This document shows, in pieces, positions 32,995 through 44,755 of a DNA stretch of 64,000 bases. The translations under genes and the position numbers were made by a program. Within the stretch, counting starts at the first letter, position 1. Each line of letters opens with the position of its first letter. Source of the stretch: Molossus alvarezi (lineage: Eukaryota; Chordata; Mammalia; Chiroptera; Molossidae); NCBI GenBank assembly GCA_037176705.1, contig CM073893.1:13764074-13828073 (forward strand), read 5' to 3'. A model generated the notes under the pieces. It had not been told where the DNA came from. It ran no database searches and saw only the letters and a list, made by a program, of their open reading frames with translations.

Positions 32995-34552
32995 TTCTTC
33001 TTGAATTTTTTGAAATAGTTTGAGGAGAATGGGTATTACCTCTTTGAATGTTCGGTAAAACTACCCCGTGAAGCCATCCGAGCCGGGGCATTTGTTTGCT
33101 GGGAGAGTCTTGATTATATCTTTAATTTCTTCTGTTGCTTCGGTCTGTTCAAGTTTTTTATCACTTCACCGTCCTGCTTTGGGAGACTATGTGTTTCTAG
33201 AAATTTGTCCATTTCACTTAGATTGTCGAATTTGTTGCCATATAATTGTTTATAGTAGTTGTTAAGGATCTTTTGTATTTCTGTGGTGTCAGTTGTTCCT
33301 TCTCCTCTTTCATTTCTGATTTTATGTATTTGGGTTCTCTCTCTTTGTTTCTTGGTGAGTCTAGCTAAGGGTCCAACAATCTTGTTTATCTTTTCAAAAA
33401 ACCAGCTCTTTGTTTCATTAATCCTTTGAATTGTGTTTTTGGTCTCTATGTCGTTTATTTCTGGTCTGATTTTTACTGTTTCCTTCCTTCTACTTGCTCT
33501 GGGGTTTTCTTTTTGTTTGCTTTCTAGGTCTTTAAGTTGTGAGGTTAGATAGTCTACTAGAGATTTTTCTTGGTTTTTGAGGTAGGCTTGTAGTGCTATG
33601 AACTTCCCTCTCAGAACTGCTTTCAATGCATCCCATAGATTTTGTGTTGTTGTGTCTTCATTTTCATTGGTTTCCATAAAGTTTTTGATATCTTCCTTGA
33701 TCTCCTCGGTGACCCATTCATTGTTTAATAACTTGCTATTTTGCTTTCCTGCCTTCAAATGTCTTCGTATGTTCTTGTTGCAATCGGTTTCTAGTTTCAT
33801 GCCATTGTGATCTGAGAAGATGCTTGATATGATTTCAGTCTTCTTGAACTAGTAGAGACTTTGTTTGTGCCCTAACATGTGGTCTATCTTTGAGAATGTC
33901 CCATGTGCACTTGAGAAAAATGTGTATTCTGCAGTTTTGGGCTGTAATTCTCTGTAGATATCTATTAAATCCATTTGGTCTAGTGCTTCATTTAGAGTTT
34001 CTGTTTCCTTACTAATTATTTGTCTAGAGGATCTATCCAGTGATGTTAGCGGGGTGTTGAAGTCGCCTGCTATAGTTGTATTGCTATTTATTTCTCTTTT
34101 GAAGTCCTCCAGACGACTTTTAATATATTTTGGTGCTGCTATATTGGGTGCATATATGTTTATCAAGGTTATATCTTCCTGTTGGATAGATCCTTTCAAT
34201 ATTATGTAGTGGCCTTCTTTGTGTCTAGTTATTGCCTTCATTTTGAAATCTATTTTATCAGATATGAGTATTGCTACCCCAGCTTTTTTTTCCTTTCCTT
34301 TTGCTTGGAAGATTTTTTTCCATCCCTTCACTTTCAATGTATGTGAGTCTTTTGTTGTGAGGTTGGTCTCTTGTAAACAACATATAGGTGAGTCATGCTT
34401 TCTTATCCAATCAGCTACTTTGTGTCTGTTTATGGGAGCATTCAATCCATTTACATTTAAGGTGATTATTGATATGTACTTATTTATTGCCATATTTTTT
34501 GTGTGGTTCTATTTTTCTTCCCATTTCTCCTGGTAATTACAGCAGTCCTTTT

Positions 34553-35403
34553 AACATTTCTTGCAATGCTGGCTTGGTGCTAATGTATTCCCTTAGTCTT
34601 TTTTTGTCTGGGAAGCTCTTTATTTGTCCTTCTATTTTGAATGATAGCCTTGCTGAGTAGAGTAATCTTGGATTCAGATCTTTTTTTTTCATGACCTTGA
34701 TTACTTCATGTCATTCCCTTCTGGCCTGTAGTGTTTCTGTTGAGAAATCAGCTGAGAGCCTTATGGTGTTTCCTTTGTAGGTAACTTGTTGCTTATCTCT
34801 TGCTGCTTTTAGGATTCTCTCTTTGTCTTTAATTTTTGGCATTTTTATTACTGTGTTTCTTGGTGTGTGCCTGTTTGGGTTCTTCTTACTTGGGGCTCTC
34901 TGTGCTTCTTGAAGTTGAATGCCTTCTTCCTTCACCAAATTAGGAAAGCTTTCTGTCACTATTTCTTTGAATATCTTCTCTAACCCTTGCTCATTTTCTT
35001 CTTTTTCAGGGACTCCTATGATGCAAATATCACGTTTCCAGTTGTCCCACAGTTCTCTTAAGCTGTCTTCCTGTTTTTTATTTGTTTTTTTTTCTTTTTG
35101 GTTTTCTGATTGGTTGATTTTTTCTACCCTGTCTTCTAATTCACTGATCCGGTCTTCAGCCTCCTCTACTCTGCTTTTTAGACCTTCCAATATGTTTTTC
35201 ATTTCTGATATGTCATTTTTTATTACTTCTTGGTGGTTTTTAATTTCTAATTGGCTCATATTCAGCATCTCTATGTCCTTACACATGCTGTTTAGCTTCC
35301 TGAATTCTAATTCTGTTAGCTTGCTTAACTGTACCTCATTTATCTCATCTTCGGTAGAGGTCTCTTGTTCTTTCATTTGGCTTTTGTTTCTGTTTTTCAC
35401 CAT
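34553..35403 (-). pseudogene. L1 ORF1 pseudogene of copy D
   Basis: It starts MVKNRNKSQMKEQET at 35403. The coiled coil, the RRM-like part (ICIIGVPEKEE) and most of the C-terminal domain are readable down to 34711. There the conserved RREW becomes RRE-stop (TGG to TGA). The lost C-terminus continues to about 34553. A few residues are missing from the coiled coil relative to B. Without the end of the C-terminal domain the protein would probably not bind RNA. Confidence 0.88.
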
Positions 35404-36355
35404 TTTGGCTATCACAGTGGGCTTTGGAGTCTGACAAATTTTCCCTGTGGGTGTTGGTGTTCTTCTGTTTGTGGCTCCCTCTCCTGGATTTGGATGAGGC
35501 TGGGAGGACCCATTTTAAACACCACTGTCAAGTCTTAACTTTCCTGGTTAGAGTTGCTAGCTCAGGGAATGGTAGTTATCCTCTAGCTTTTTTGCCTGGA
35601 GGCTATTAGTAGAGGTCACCTGAAGAACCTTGGTTTCTGAGTCGCCTGAGAAACGCCCTCAGGTGCTCAGTGTAAGAGGATTTCCTGTGGGTGGGGCAGA
35701 TTCTGGTTGTTAATGGGCCTCAATTAGCATTTCAATGGCCACCAGGTGGGGTTGAATCTCTGAGGGAGGGGCCATTGCCTCTCTCCAGGGCCCTGGGAAG
35801 GAGTAAAATGACCACAGTCCTGCGTGGCTGCACCCTGCAAAAGCTCTGAGCACCCTCCAAATCCCAAGTGTCCTCACACAATTCCAGTCCAGTCTGACCT
35901 CCCTCTGCTGGAGCCCACGGTGAGTGGCTGCTGCCAATCTAGCCTCTGTCCAGACTCTACGTCGTGGAGCTGCCTGGAACTTTAAAGTGGGGTGCTGCTT
36001 CTAGCTAAGTGTGGCCGAGTCTGAGGCACCAGCTGAGGGCGTAGCACCCAGCCGAGTTCGCAGGACTCAGCCTCGGTCGCCGGATGCAGCCGAGGCAGCA
36101 GCAGCTTCCAGCCGAGTCCCCTGGTCCCAGCCGAGTCCGCTGGTCCCAGCCCAGGCCGTTGCAGACCGTGGGCTCCTGGCCCCCTCTCACATCCTCACAA
36201 ACCTACCAGGATTGAGTCAGTGTCCCTGGTTATGTGGTCCTCCAGGCTGCCTTTCAGTTGCCCCTTCCTGATGATTTGTCTCTATTTTTGTTGTAATTCC
36301 AGTTTGGTCCTGGGAGATGGTCTGTGTAGCTTCCATTCACTCCACCGCCATTTCA
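35404..36355 (-). promoter_or_regulatory. L1 copy D 5' UTR
   Basis: The ORF1-proximal half (about 35404-35970) matches the 5' UTR of copy C (about 46230-46752), for example the segment around TTAGCATTTCAATGGCC. The distal part (about 36190-36355) matches copy B instead. CCGCCATTT at 36345-36353 is the YY1-type motif at the transcription start. Confidence 0.7.
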
Positions 36356-36510
36356 CAATCTTTCTTACTTCACTCCTTATTTTCAAATGCATAAAAGGAG
36401 CTGCAAAACTGTTATTATCATGAGCATTTGAGATCTTATTCTTTGGCATATGTTTGGCTCATATAAACTCTTATAAAAATTCTCTACAGGTTTGAATGTT
36501 TCTTACTCTC
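36356..36510 (+). repeat. LTR-like repeat copy R2, right part
   Basis: TTTCAAATGCATAAAAGGAG, GCAAAACTGTTATTA and AACTCTTATAAAAATTCT match R1 at about 17835-17960. This completes R2 on the far side of L1 copy D. Confidence 0.65.
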
Positions 36511-37635
36511 AAAAAAATTGCAAGAGGTCTGGGCTATGAGGAAGAAAGAGCAGACTATCCAGGGAGCGTGATGTGCAACCAACTCAGTGACAACATAGCA
36601 GCTGCATTGCCTTGTATCTGTAGCTAATTCTTAAAACAAGAATAATTGTTTCACAATGTTTTCTTTTACTTTGGTCTCTAAGGCTAGACAGTCAATTCTG
36701 TAAAGGTAGGAGCCATGTCTTATACATTTTTTTAATCTCTTGCTGAAATAAACCCCCAGTAAATATTTATGCTTTTGATATCATTGTAATCAGCTAGTTA
36801 TTAATAATAGGAAAGGAGCAAAGGGAAGGCCACACATTATAGGTATGTCCTTTGGGCAGTTTCACCAGGAAACTGCATCTGAAGGGATCCAACAAAGAAA
36901 AAATAGATGCATGTCCAGTAAAGTTGGGGTGACATAAGAAAGATACTTGCCTATCAATCACACCTGGGGACAGAGATGGTTGGCCAGAATGGATGTGGCC
37001 ACTGAAAGCACAGGAACATTTGTGAATTCATTATCCCCTAAACAAAGAAGTTTGCTCTCTTGTGCTCTTGGGACGCTTGTTGCTCCTGTGCTTCTGGCTC
37101 ACTCCTGGCTTTCTTGTATCCACCTATATGGCCCACGGCCATGCAGACCCCACACACAATGGACAAAGGGACTGTAGCTAGCCTGATGCTGTATTGGACT
37201 ATGCAAATATGAAACAGAAACTCTGATCACTGGTTCTGATATTAGCTCTTCCAAAACCCCAGCGACACTTCTTCTGTGACTGGACAGAGGGAAATGGGAC
37301 TTTGAAAACCCAGGGGTGTGATTCCATGAAAATAAAACTTTCTACTATGTAGCATCCTCCCATACAAGTCTCAAAAAATTTCTTTTCTCAGAATATCACG
37401 AAAGCCTCACACCCAACAGCCAGAGGGAGAGATGAGAAACACTCCCCTTTGTTAACACTTTGATAGTCATGACACACCTGTAGGGTAGACACAATCATAA
37501 TTCTATAGATGGGAACTGGAGAAAAATATGTTTGTCTGACCACTACTTAGAAGTTTTAAATGAATTAACAAATTACTAAGTGAATAGCAAAAAGGCAAAG
37601 AGATGATTTGACTCCCAGTCTCAAAACAAACTGGT
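36511..37635. other. Mostly unassigned; possible L2 relic
   Basis: A faint L2-like end (GGTAGGAGCCATGTCTTAT ... CCAGTAAATATTTATG) lies at about 36700-36770. The rest shows nothing I can name. Confidence 0.4.
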
Positions 37636-37880
37636 TATTTATTTATTTATTTATTTATTTAATCAATCCTCACCCAAGGATATTTTTTTCATTGATTTTT
37701 TTTTAGAGAGAGAGAGAGAAACATGGATGTGAGAGAGACACATTGATAGGTTGCCTCCCACACATTCCGCAGCTGGGGATGGAATCTGCAACCCAGGTAC
37801 CTGCCTTTGACGGGGAATGGAACCCCAACCCTTCAGTGCACAGGCCAACACTCTAACCATTGAGCAACACCTTCCAGGGC
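37636..37880 (-). mobile_element. VES-like bat SINE, antisense
   Basis: It has an ATTT-rich tail, CCTCACCCAAGGATATTTTT, GAGAGAGAGAAACATGGATG, GGAATGGAACCCC and ends CCTTCCAGGGC. An imperfect duplication of AAACAAACTGG flanks it. Confidence 0.92.
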
Positions 37881-38395
37881 AAAGCAAACAGATTCAAAAC
37901 ATGCCTTGTAAACTGGTAGACAGTAATATTTTTATTCCTTAGAGTACCAAGAACATTTATTTCAAACTAGTCTTCTCTACTTCACATAATTCCTACTCCC
38001 TGTGATGTTACATCATGTTTAGGTTACATTATGATGTGGTTTCAATATCCAATGTATTGCAAAAAAGGAAACAAGAATTCCTTACAAAGTGAAGAAAACA
38101 CAATTTCTGGTCATAGTATGAGTTAGGATCATCAAAGCAAGGCACTGGTAAAGATTCAAAAGTAACTAATATTTACTGCATCAACACTTTGTATAAAACA
38201 TTCCACTTAAATATGTTTATTTCAATTTCCAATAGCATAGATTTTTGCATATATTAATCTCCTAGTGCTTCAGATCCAGATATTTTGTGAGATGGTCTAT
38301 AAATAGAAATCAGGAGATCAACAAACTATTCGTTATTCCCTTCTTCCTTTTAGAAAATATAGAATTTAAGTTCTCAACTTTGTGTAATATACTTT
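37881..38395. other. Unassigned AT-rich sequence
   Basis: I see no gene or named repeat. Confidence 0.5.
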
Positions 38396-39249
38396 TATTT
38401 TTTTCTTATTTTTAAAATTATTTTTATTAATTTGTTTTTGTTACAGATGTTTCTCCTTTTCCCCCCATTGACACTCTTCTTCCCATCTCCCCACCCCTTC
38501 CCCAACTTTGTTGTCTATGTCCATTGGTTATGAATACATGCAAATAAATTCTGTGGTTTATCTCCCCCCCCCCAACACCTCCTCTTCTCAGGCTTGTCAG
38601 TCTGTACCCTACCTCTATTGTCTCTGGGTCAATTTTGTTAGGCAGTTTGTTTAGTTCATTATATTCCACAAATAAGTGAGCTCATGTGATATTTGTCTTT
38701 CTCTGCTTGGCTTGTTTCCCTTAGCATAATACTCTCCAGGTCCCTCCACGTCATTTCAAAAGATAAAAGATCTTTCTTTCTTACACCTGCATATTATTCC
38801 ATTGTGTATATGTACCACAGATTTTTTATCCACTCATCTACTAATGGACACTTGGGTTGCTTCCAGATCTTAGCTATTGTAAATAGTGCTGCTATGAACA
38901 TAGATCCCTATGATCCATATATTCTTTCTGGTTGGTGTTTCAGGCTTCTTAGGGCATATTCTTAGAAGTAGGATCAATGGGTCAAATGGCAGTTCAATTT
39001 TTAACTTTTTGAGATAACACCATAGTTTTTCCATAGTGGCTGCACCAGTCTGCATTCCCACCAGCAGAGTACTAGAGTAACCTTTTCTCCACACCCTTGC
39101 CAACACTTGTTGTTTGGTTGTTTGAGGATTTGTTGATGGCAGCCATTCTGACAGGGGTGAAGTGATATGTCATAGTTGTTTTAATTTGAATCTCTCTGAT
39201 AATTAGTGCCATTGAGCATTTTTTCACGTCTCTTGGCCATTAGTATGTC

Positions 39250-40955
39250 CTATCTGCAGTGGTGTCTATTTAGCTCCTCTGCCGATTTTTTAATTGGGTT
39301 TTTTGTCTTCCTTTTGTTGAGTTGTATGACTACTCTATATATTTTGGAAATTAACCCCTTATCTGATATATCATTGGCAATGATGTTCTCCCATACAGTG
39401 GGTTGCCTTTCCATTTTGATGATTGTATCTTTTGCTGTGCAGAAGCTTTTCAGTTTGATGCAGGCCCATGTGTTCATTTTTTCCTTTGTTTCTGTTGCCT
39501 TAGGTGATGTATCAGTGAAAATTCTGCTGAGTATGATGTCTGAATTTTTACTGCCTGCATTATCATCTAGAATTTTTATGGATTCACAAGTTACATTTAA
39601 GTCATTTATCCATTCTGAGTTTATTTTTGCGTGTGGTGTAAGTTGGTGGTCTAGCTTCATTTTTTGCAAGTAGCTGTCCAATTTTCCCAACACCATTTAT
39701 TAAAAAGAGTGTCTTACTCAATAATTGTTCATAGTATGTTTTGATGATACTTTGTATTTCTGTGGTCACTTGTTACTTCTCCTCTTTAGTTTCTGGTTTT
39801 GTTTATTTGGTTTCTCTATTTTTGTTTTGTTTCTTGGTGAGTCTGGCTAAAGATCCATTGATCTTGTTTATCTTTTCAAAGAACCATATCTTTGTTTCAT
39901 TGATCTTTTGAAAAATTTTTTTTTTTTTTTTTTTGGTCTCTGTCGTTTATTTCTACCCTGACCTTTACTATTTCCTTCCTTCTACTAGCTCTGGGTTTTT
40001 CTTTTTGTTTATATTCTGGTTTTTTAATTTGTAGGGTTAGAAAGTCAATTAGGAATTTTTCTTATTTCTTGAGATAGGCCTGTATTGCTATGAACTTCCC
40101 TCTCAGGACTGCTTTTGCTGTGTCCCATAGACTTTGTGTTGTTGTGTGTTTGTTTTCATTGGTTTCTAGGAAGTTTTTAATTCTTCCTGGATCTTGTTAG
40201 TAACCCATTCATTGTTTAATAACATGCTATTTATGCTCCAAGTGTTGAAATTTTTTTGTGTGTTTTTATTGTAATTGAGTTCTAGTTTCATACCACTGTA
40301 ATCTGAGAAGATGCTTGATATGATTTCAACATTCTTGAATTTGTAGAGACTTGCTTTGTGTCTTAATATGTTTTCTATCTTTGAGAATGCCCCATGCGCA
40401 CTTGAGAAGAATGTATATTCTGCAGCTTTGGGGTAAAATGTTCCGTAAATATCAATTAATTTCAACTGATCTAGTTTGTCTTGTAAGAACTCTATGTACT
40501 TGTTAATAGATCTACCCAGTGATGTCAGTGGCATGTTAAAGTCACCTGCTATGACTGTATTGCTATTGATCTCTCCCTTGAAGTCCTCCAGAAGTTTTTT
40601 AATGTATTTTGGTGCTCCAGTATTTGTTTATGTTTGCATATATGTTTACCAGTGTAATATCCTCTTGTTGGATTGATCTTCTTAATATTATGTAGTGACC
40701 TTCTCGGTTTCTTATTATGGCCCCCGTTTTGAAGTCTAGCTTGTCAGGTATGAGTATTACTATACCAGCTTTTTTTCATTTTCATTTGCTTAAAAGAAAT
40801 TTTTCCATCCCTTCACTTTCATCCTGTGTGAGTCTTTTGTTGTGAGGTGGGTCTCTTGTAGATAGCATATATATTGGTCATGTATTTTTATCCAATCAGC
40901 TACCCCATGTCTTTTGATTGGAGTATTAAGGTAATTATTGATAGATACTTATTAG
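39250..40955 (-). pseudogene. L1 ORF2 pseudogene pieces of copy H
   Basis: Readable parts are an endonuclease remnant (40166-40534 and flanks) and a C-terminal piece (39250-39696). The RT core, including FADD, is absent. Stops and frameshifts are common throughout the endonuclease part. Confidence 0.85.
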
Positions 40956-40980
40956 TTGACATTTTAATTTTGTGCCTGTG

Positions 40981-41039
<59 letters not shown>

Positions 41040-41091
41040 TTCCCTCTCTCTCTCTCTCTTTCTCTCTCTCTTTTTTATCTTCTTCTTACAA

Positions 41092-42045
41092 CAGTCCCTT
41101 CAGAATTTCTTGCAGTGCTGGTTTGGTGGTGGTAAATTTCTTTAGCATTTTTTTTTATCCGTGAAGCTCTTTATTTCTCCTTCAGTTTTGAATGCTAGCC
41201 TTGCTGGATAGAGTAGTCTTGGATTCAGACCCTTGCCTTGCATTACTTTCTACACTTCATGCCTGCAGCATTTCTACACTCCCTTCTGGCCTGCAGCATT
41301 TCTTTTGAGAAATCAGCTGACAGTCTAATGGGAGCTCCACTGTAGGTAACTTTCTGTCTCTCTCTTGCTTCCTTTAAGATTCTTTCTTTGTCTTTAATGT
41401 TTGCCATTTTTATTATGTGTCTAGCTGTGGCTTTTCTGGGGTTTATCTTGCTTGGGACTCTCTGTGTTTCCTGGACTTGTGTGACTTTTTTCTTCACCAG
41501 TTTAGGGAAGTTTTCTGTCATTATTTCTTTAAAGAGGTTCTCTATTCCTTTCTCTGATTCTTCTCCTAGTACCCCTATAATGCAAATGTTGTTACATTTT
41601 ATATTTCCCACAGCTCCCTTAAACTCTCCTCCTGCTTTTTAAGCTTTTTTTTTTTCCATTTGCTGCTCTATTTTGGTGTTTTTCTCTACCTTGTCTTCTA
41701 AGTCACTGATTCGGTTTTCAGCTTTTTCTAATCTACTATTGAACCCTTCTAAGGTATTTTTCATAACAGCTATGTCATTCTTTATTTCCTCTTGATTTTT
41801 ATGCAGAACTTCTACCTCTTTATGCGTAGCTTCTACCTCTTTTTTTTAAGCTGAAGTACTTCCCAGTGAACTCTTCATAATTCTTATTAAGTTGCTTATA
41901 GTTCTCACCAAATTGTTTGAGCACCCTTAAAATCATTGCTTTGAATTTTTTATCTGACAAGTTGCTGCCTTTCATTTCCTGTAGTTCCTTTTCTGGTGAT
42001 TTCTCTTTTTCTTCCCTTTGGGTATTGTTTCTTTATCTCCTTATT
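41092..42045 (-). pseudogene. L1 ORF1 pseudogene of copy H
   Basis: The RRM-like and C-terminal domains are readable at 41243-41611 (NICIIGVLGEESEKG ... QARREC). The coiled-coil part toward 42045 is degraded. It is more diverged from copy C than D is. Confidence 0.8.
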
Positions 42046-42059
42046 TTAGCTATCTGGTA

Positions 42060-43320
42060 GTTCTAGACCCTCTGAGGGATGTTTGGATGTGTAGGCAGCT
42101 CACTGTACATCAAATAAGGCTACTGTGCCTCCCAGACTGTTTTGTTGTGTGTTGCTTTTTGCCTGCTGTGGATCCTGGAGGACTGACTACTGGGGTCTGG
42201 TATTGGAGTGTCCTGGTAGGTGCTGCTGCTAAATCACATGGGCCCCTCTGGAGCTGTGTTTGCAGCTGGTTGCTGGTGCAACCTGTAGGTGTATAACTCA
42301 AGCTCTCCCTGCCTGCACCTTGGGCGGCTGGGTCACACAGTCCCCTCTTGAGCCCCAGCTCCCAGCAGGACCTGTGGGCAGCTGTGTTGCATAGGCCCTA
42401 CTGGAGCCCTGGTTCCCTGCCGATCTTGTGGGCAGCTGGGTTGTACCAGGGGACCTGTGCAGAGCCGGATCTCACAGGTCCCTCTGGATCCCCAGTTCCA
42501 CACCACTCTTGTGGGCGCCTGAGTCACACAGGTCTCTCTGGATCCCCAATTCCACACCATTCTTGTGGGCCACTGGGTCACACAGGTCCCTCTAGATCCC
42601 CAACTTCCCAACACTCTTGTGGGCCACTGGGTCACACAGGCCCCTATGGATCCCAGGTTCCTCACTGCACTTGTGGGCAGCTGTGTTGCACTGGCCCCAA
42701 TGGAGCCCCAGGTCCCGCTGCTGGTAGCTGGAGAGTGCTGTTGCCCAGTGCGGCTCAGCTCCTGTTCAGCCTTTGCTGTCGTTTTTGGGGATGGTTTTCT
42801 GCTGCTGGTCTGTGCTTCTGTTGCCTAGGGATGGATGTCTGCTCGCCAGCCTCTGTTGCTGGGGTATATCTTGACTCTTATTAGGCTGCTACTGTGGGGG
42901 ATGGTACTGGGCTCCCTGCTGTTTGCAGTTTCCACAACAGGCACCTTGACAGCTCTGCTACTGTGCACTGGTCTGTGTTGACACAGGGTGTCCACTGACC
43001 CAATGGTGCCAGGTGCGCTGGTGGGCTTAGGTTGCTAGGCCCTAGCCGCTCCCATTGCTTCCTCCCAGGGAAGACCCAGGATCTTCCAAAATGATAGGAC
43101 CTCCCCATAGCGCAGGGAGAAGCACCCTGACGAGCTGCTTACACAATAGCTGACTGCTCCCGTCTACAGCATGGGAACCTTCAGCTTCATGTCTCTGCAC
43201 TGCACAAGTTTGGTTGTTCACCTTCACGTCCACTCACACTCTCTCACACACTAGCTCACTCACTCACGCACGCACTCACCCTCCCTCCGGTCCTGCCCAC
43301 CACCATCTTTTTATTTAACA
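42060..43320 (-). promoter_or_regulatory. L1 copy H 5' UTR with a 54-bp tandem array
   Basis: CTTGTGGG or near matches recur at 42319, 42371, 42425, 42508, 42562, 42616 and 42670, mostly 54 bp apart. Each unit contains GGGTCACACAGG and a GGATCCCCA-type segment. The array lies in the ORF1-proximal half of the 5' UTR. The outermost part ends with CCACCATCTTTTT at about 43301. The family differs from the 5' UTRs of B, C and D. Confidence 0.75.
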
Positions 43321-43794
43321 TACTTGTAAATAAACACAAACATTTATAAATATGGGAGGGAAAAGATAAAATTTCTGTAATATCTCTAAATCTAAAAGGC
43401 ACCTGAACTATTCAGAATAATGTTTATGAGTACTTAACACTTAGCAAATGTATAATCAGGAACTATTTTAACATGAGTAATTAGATTGATGAGCTCCTCT
43501 TAAAAGGAAATAATTTTGGTGTGTGGATTATTTGAAGTTTGAATCCAGAGCTTGATCAGACTATGAGCAGATACCTCAGATCAGAATCACCAAGGTCAAA
43601 CACCAATTGTTTGCTATTGTCTTGTTTTTAACATCTGATAGTAAGTGGCTCAGAGTACACCATGCCCTTGCCAACTCAAAAAACAATATTTAATTTGCGA
43701 GGAACTGGACTATTTTGCATGAGTTTGGAAGAGAGTTTGTAATTTATCCTGGTCAATTAAAAAATACATTGATTTCATTTAGAGTATATATAGC
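43321..43794. other. Unassigned AT-rich sequence
   Basis: No gene or repeat that I can name. Confidence 0.5.
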
Positions 43795-43985
43795 TAATAT
43801 AATGGATATCATGTATTTAGCACCTGCCATGTTTTAGATGATTAACTTAATTATACACAGTCTATACTTGTGAAGTAGCATTATTCCCATTTTAGATATA
43901 AGGAAACAGAGGCTCAAAGAGGTTAAGAAACTTAGGCAAAATTACACAGACAGAAAGTAGCAGAACTAGAATCCCAAACCATACA
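43795..43985 (+). repeat. MIR SINE relic, sense
   Basis: TATTTAGCACCTGCCATGTTTTAGATG, TTATTCCCATTTTAGATATAAGGAAACAGAGGCTCAAAGAGGTTAAG and AACTAGAATCCCAAACC follow the MIR core in order. Confidence 0.85.
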
Positions 43986-44639
43986 TTTTTGTTCCCAGGC
44001 CCATACTCGAGCTGGAGAAGACCATCACCCATGTTGATTCTTTGGAGTCGGCACAGAACTCAGGAAGTCTAAGTTTGTATCTAGAGGGAGAGTTACTTAT
44101 AGGAGAAAGACAGGTATCCAGGCCCCAACGAAGGGATTTGTTGGGCCAGAAAGAAGCATCCTCCTTAACAATAGAATGAGGTTCAATGTAGAACGAAAGG
44201 ACTGAACAGGAATAGGCAGCTAGGAAGAAGCAGTGCTAATGTCTTTGAGAAGCTTTTAATCACTTCCCTACTTCTGAGCACTAACATCAGATGAACCATC
44301 ACCACTAAACTCACCAGGGCTGCCCCCACCACCATCATAACTAGCACCACGAAAGTGCCAGTGCCACTCAGCTCTGCCATCATAGCAGGAATGTCTGCCA
44401 ACTTGCCTGCACTGTCCTTTGTCTCTTTTGTTCATTTATCTTATGTCTTTTTCCCTCCATGCCCTCTTCCTTGGCTGTCTCCCACTAACCAACAGAAAGG
44501 CAGGAAGGTTGTTATCACCAGCAGAAAGAAAAGAAATAATTATTTTTCTTGTGTAGCTCCCACTCAGTCCTTGGCAGGACTACAGAATTAAACTGTGATG
44601 CTTATTATATGCCTACACTGGTGTGTTTTCCAAGATTCA
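43986..44639. other. Unassigned sequence with one hydrophobic small ORF
   Basis: On the minus strand 44183-44401 encodes 72 residues with a long hydrophobic stretch (TFVVLVMMVVGAALVSLVVM). I do not recognise it and see no transcript signals. I do not call it a gene. Confidence 0.3.
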
Positions 44640-44755
44640 TTCAATAGTCAGACAAAATTGGGATTCAATCCTGAATCTGCCCTTAAGCACCAATATTGGA
44701 CAAGTTATTTAATGTCTCTGTGCTTCAGGAAACTTGTCTTTAAATAGAGATTTAA
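44640..44755 (-). repeat. MIR SINE relic, antisense
   Basis: GATTCAATCCTGAATCTGCC, ACAAGTTATTTAATGTCTCTGTGCTTCAG and a downstream A-rich end match an antisense MIR. Confidence 0.6.

Larger units (their letters stand above)
24608..34493 (-). pseudogene. L1 ORF2 pseudogene of copy D (interrupted by copy B)
   Basis: The coding direction is right to left. The endonuclease part is readable at 33849-34493 (with MAINKY at the start), the linker and start of RT at 33114-33800, the RT at 26195-26905, and the thumb/C-terminal part at 25219-26073. The C-terminal remnant runs to the stop at 24608. Frameshifts and stops separate the blocks, and the 6-kb insertion of copy B divides the RT region. FADD is retained in the middle block as FADDMIPY. 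It is not functional. Confidence 0.9.
24354..36355 (-). mobile_element. LINE-1 copy D, full-length, old, split by copy B
   Basis: The poly(T) tail begins at 24354 and the 5' end (CCGCCATTTC complement) lies at 36345-36355. The identical 11-bp CAATCTTTCTT flanks both ends (24343-24353 and 36356-36366). Copy D itself occupies 24354-26938 and 33012-36355; the rest is copy B. It has a 5' UTR of about 950 bp, ORF1 with a stop, and a broken ORF2. D's ORF2 pieces on both sides of B join at the codons around TTCTTCTTGAATTTTTT, which confirms the nesting. Confidence 0.93.
38396..43320 (-). mobile_element. LINE-1 copy H, old, antisense, lacking most of ORF2's middle
   Basis: The left part (38396-39715) is 3' UTR and C-terminal ORF2. 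At about 39716 the sequence jumps to the end of the endonuclease-proximal region, and then continues through the ORF2 start (about 40955), ORF1 and a long 5' UTR to 43320. Between the two blocks about 1.5 kb of ORF2 is missing (copy C ORF2 bases about 1235-2775), which is the RT domain. It is either one element with an internal deletion or two abutting fragments. A (CT)n tract (40983-41072) lies between ORF1 and ORF2. Confidence 0.85.

Noticed and set aside
42371..42690. Regular repeats reminiscent of a CRISPR array
   Set aside because: The units are contiguous, with no unique spacers, and lie in a mammalian L1 5' UTR.
42348..42884. 178-codon plus-strand ORF with repeated peptide units
   Set aside because: It reflects the 54-bp tandem array on the non-coding strand of L1 copy H, and no start or conservation supports it.
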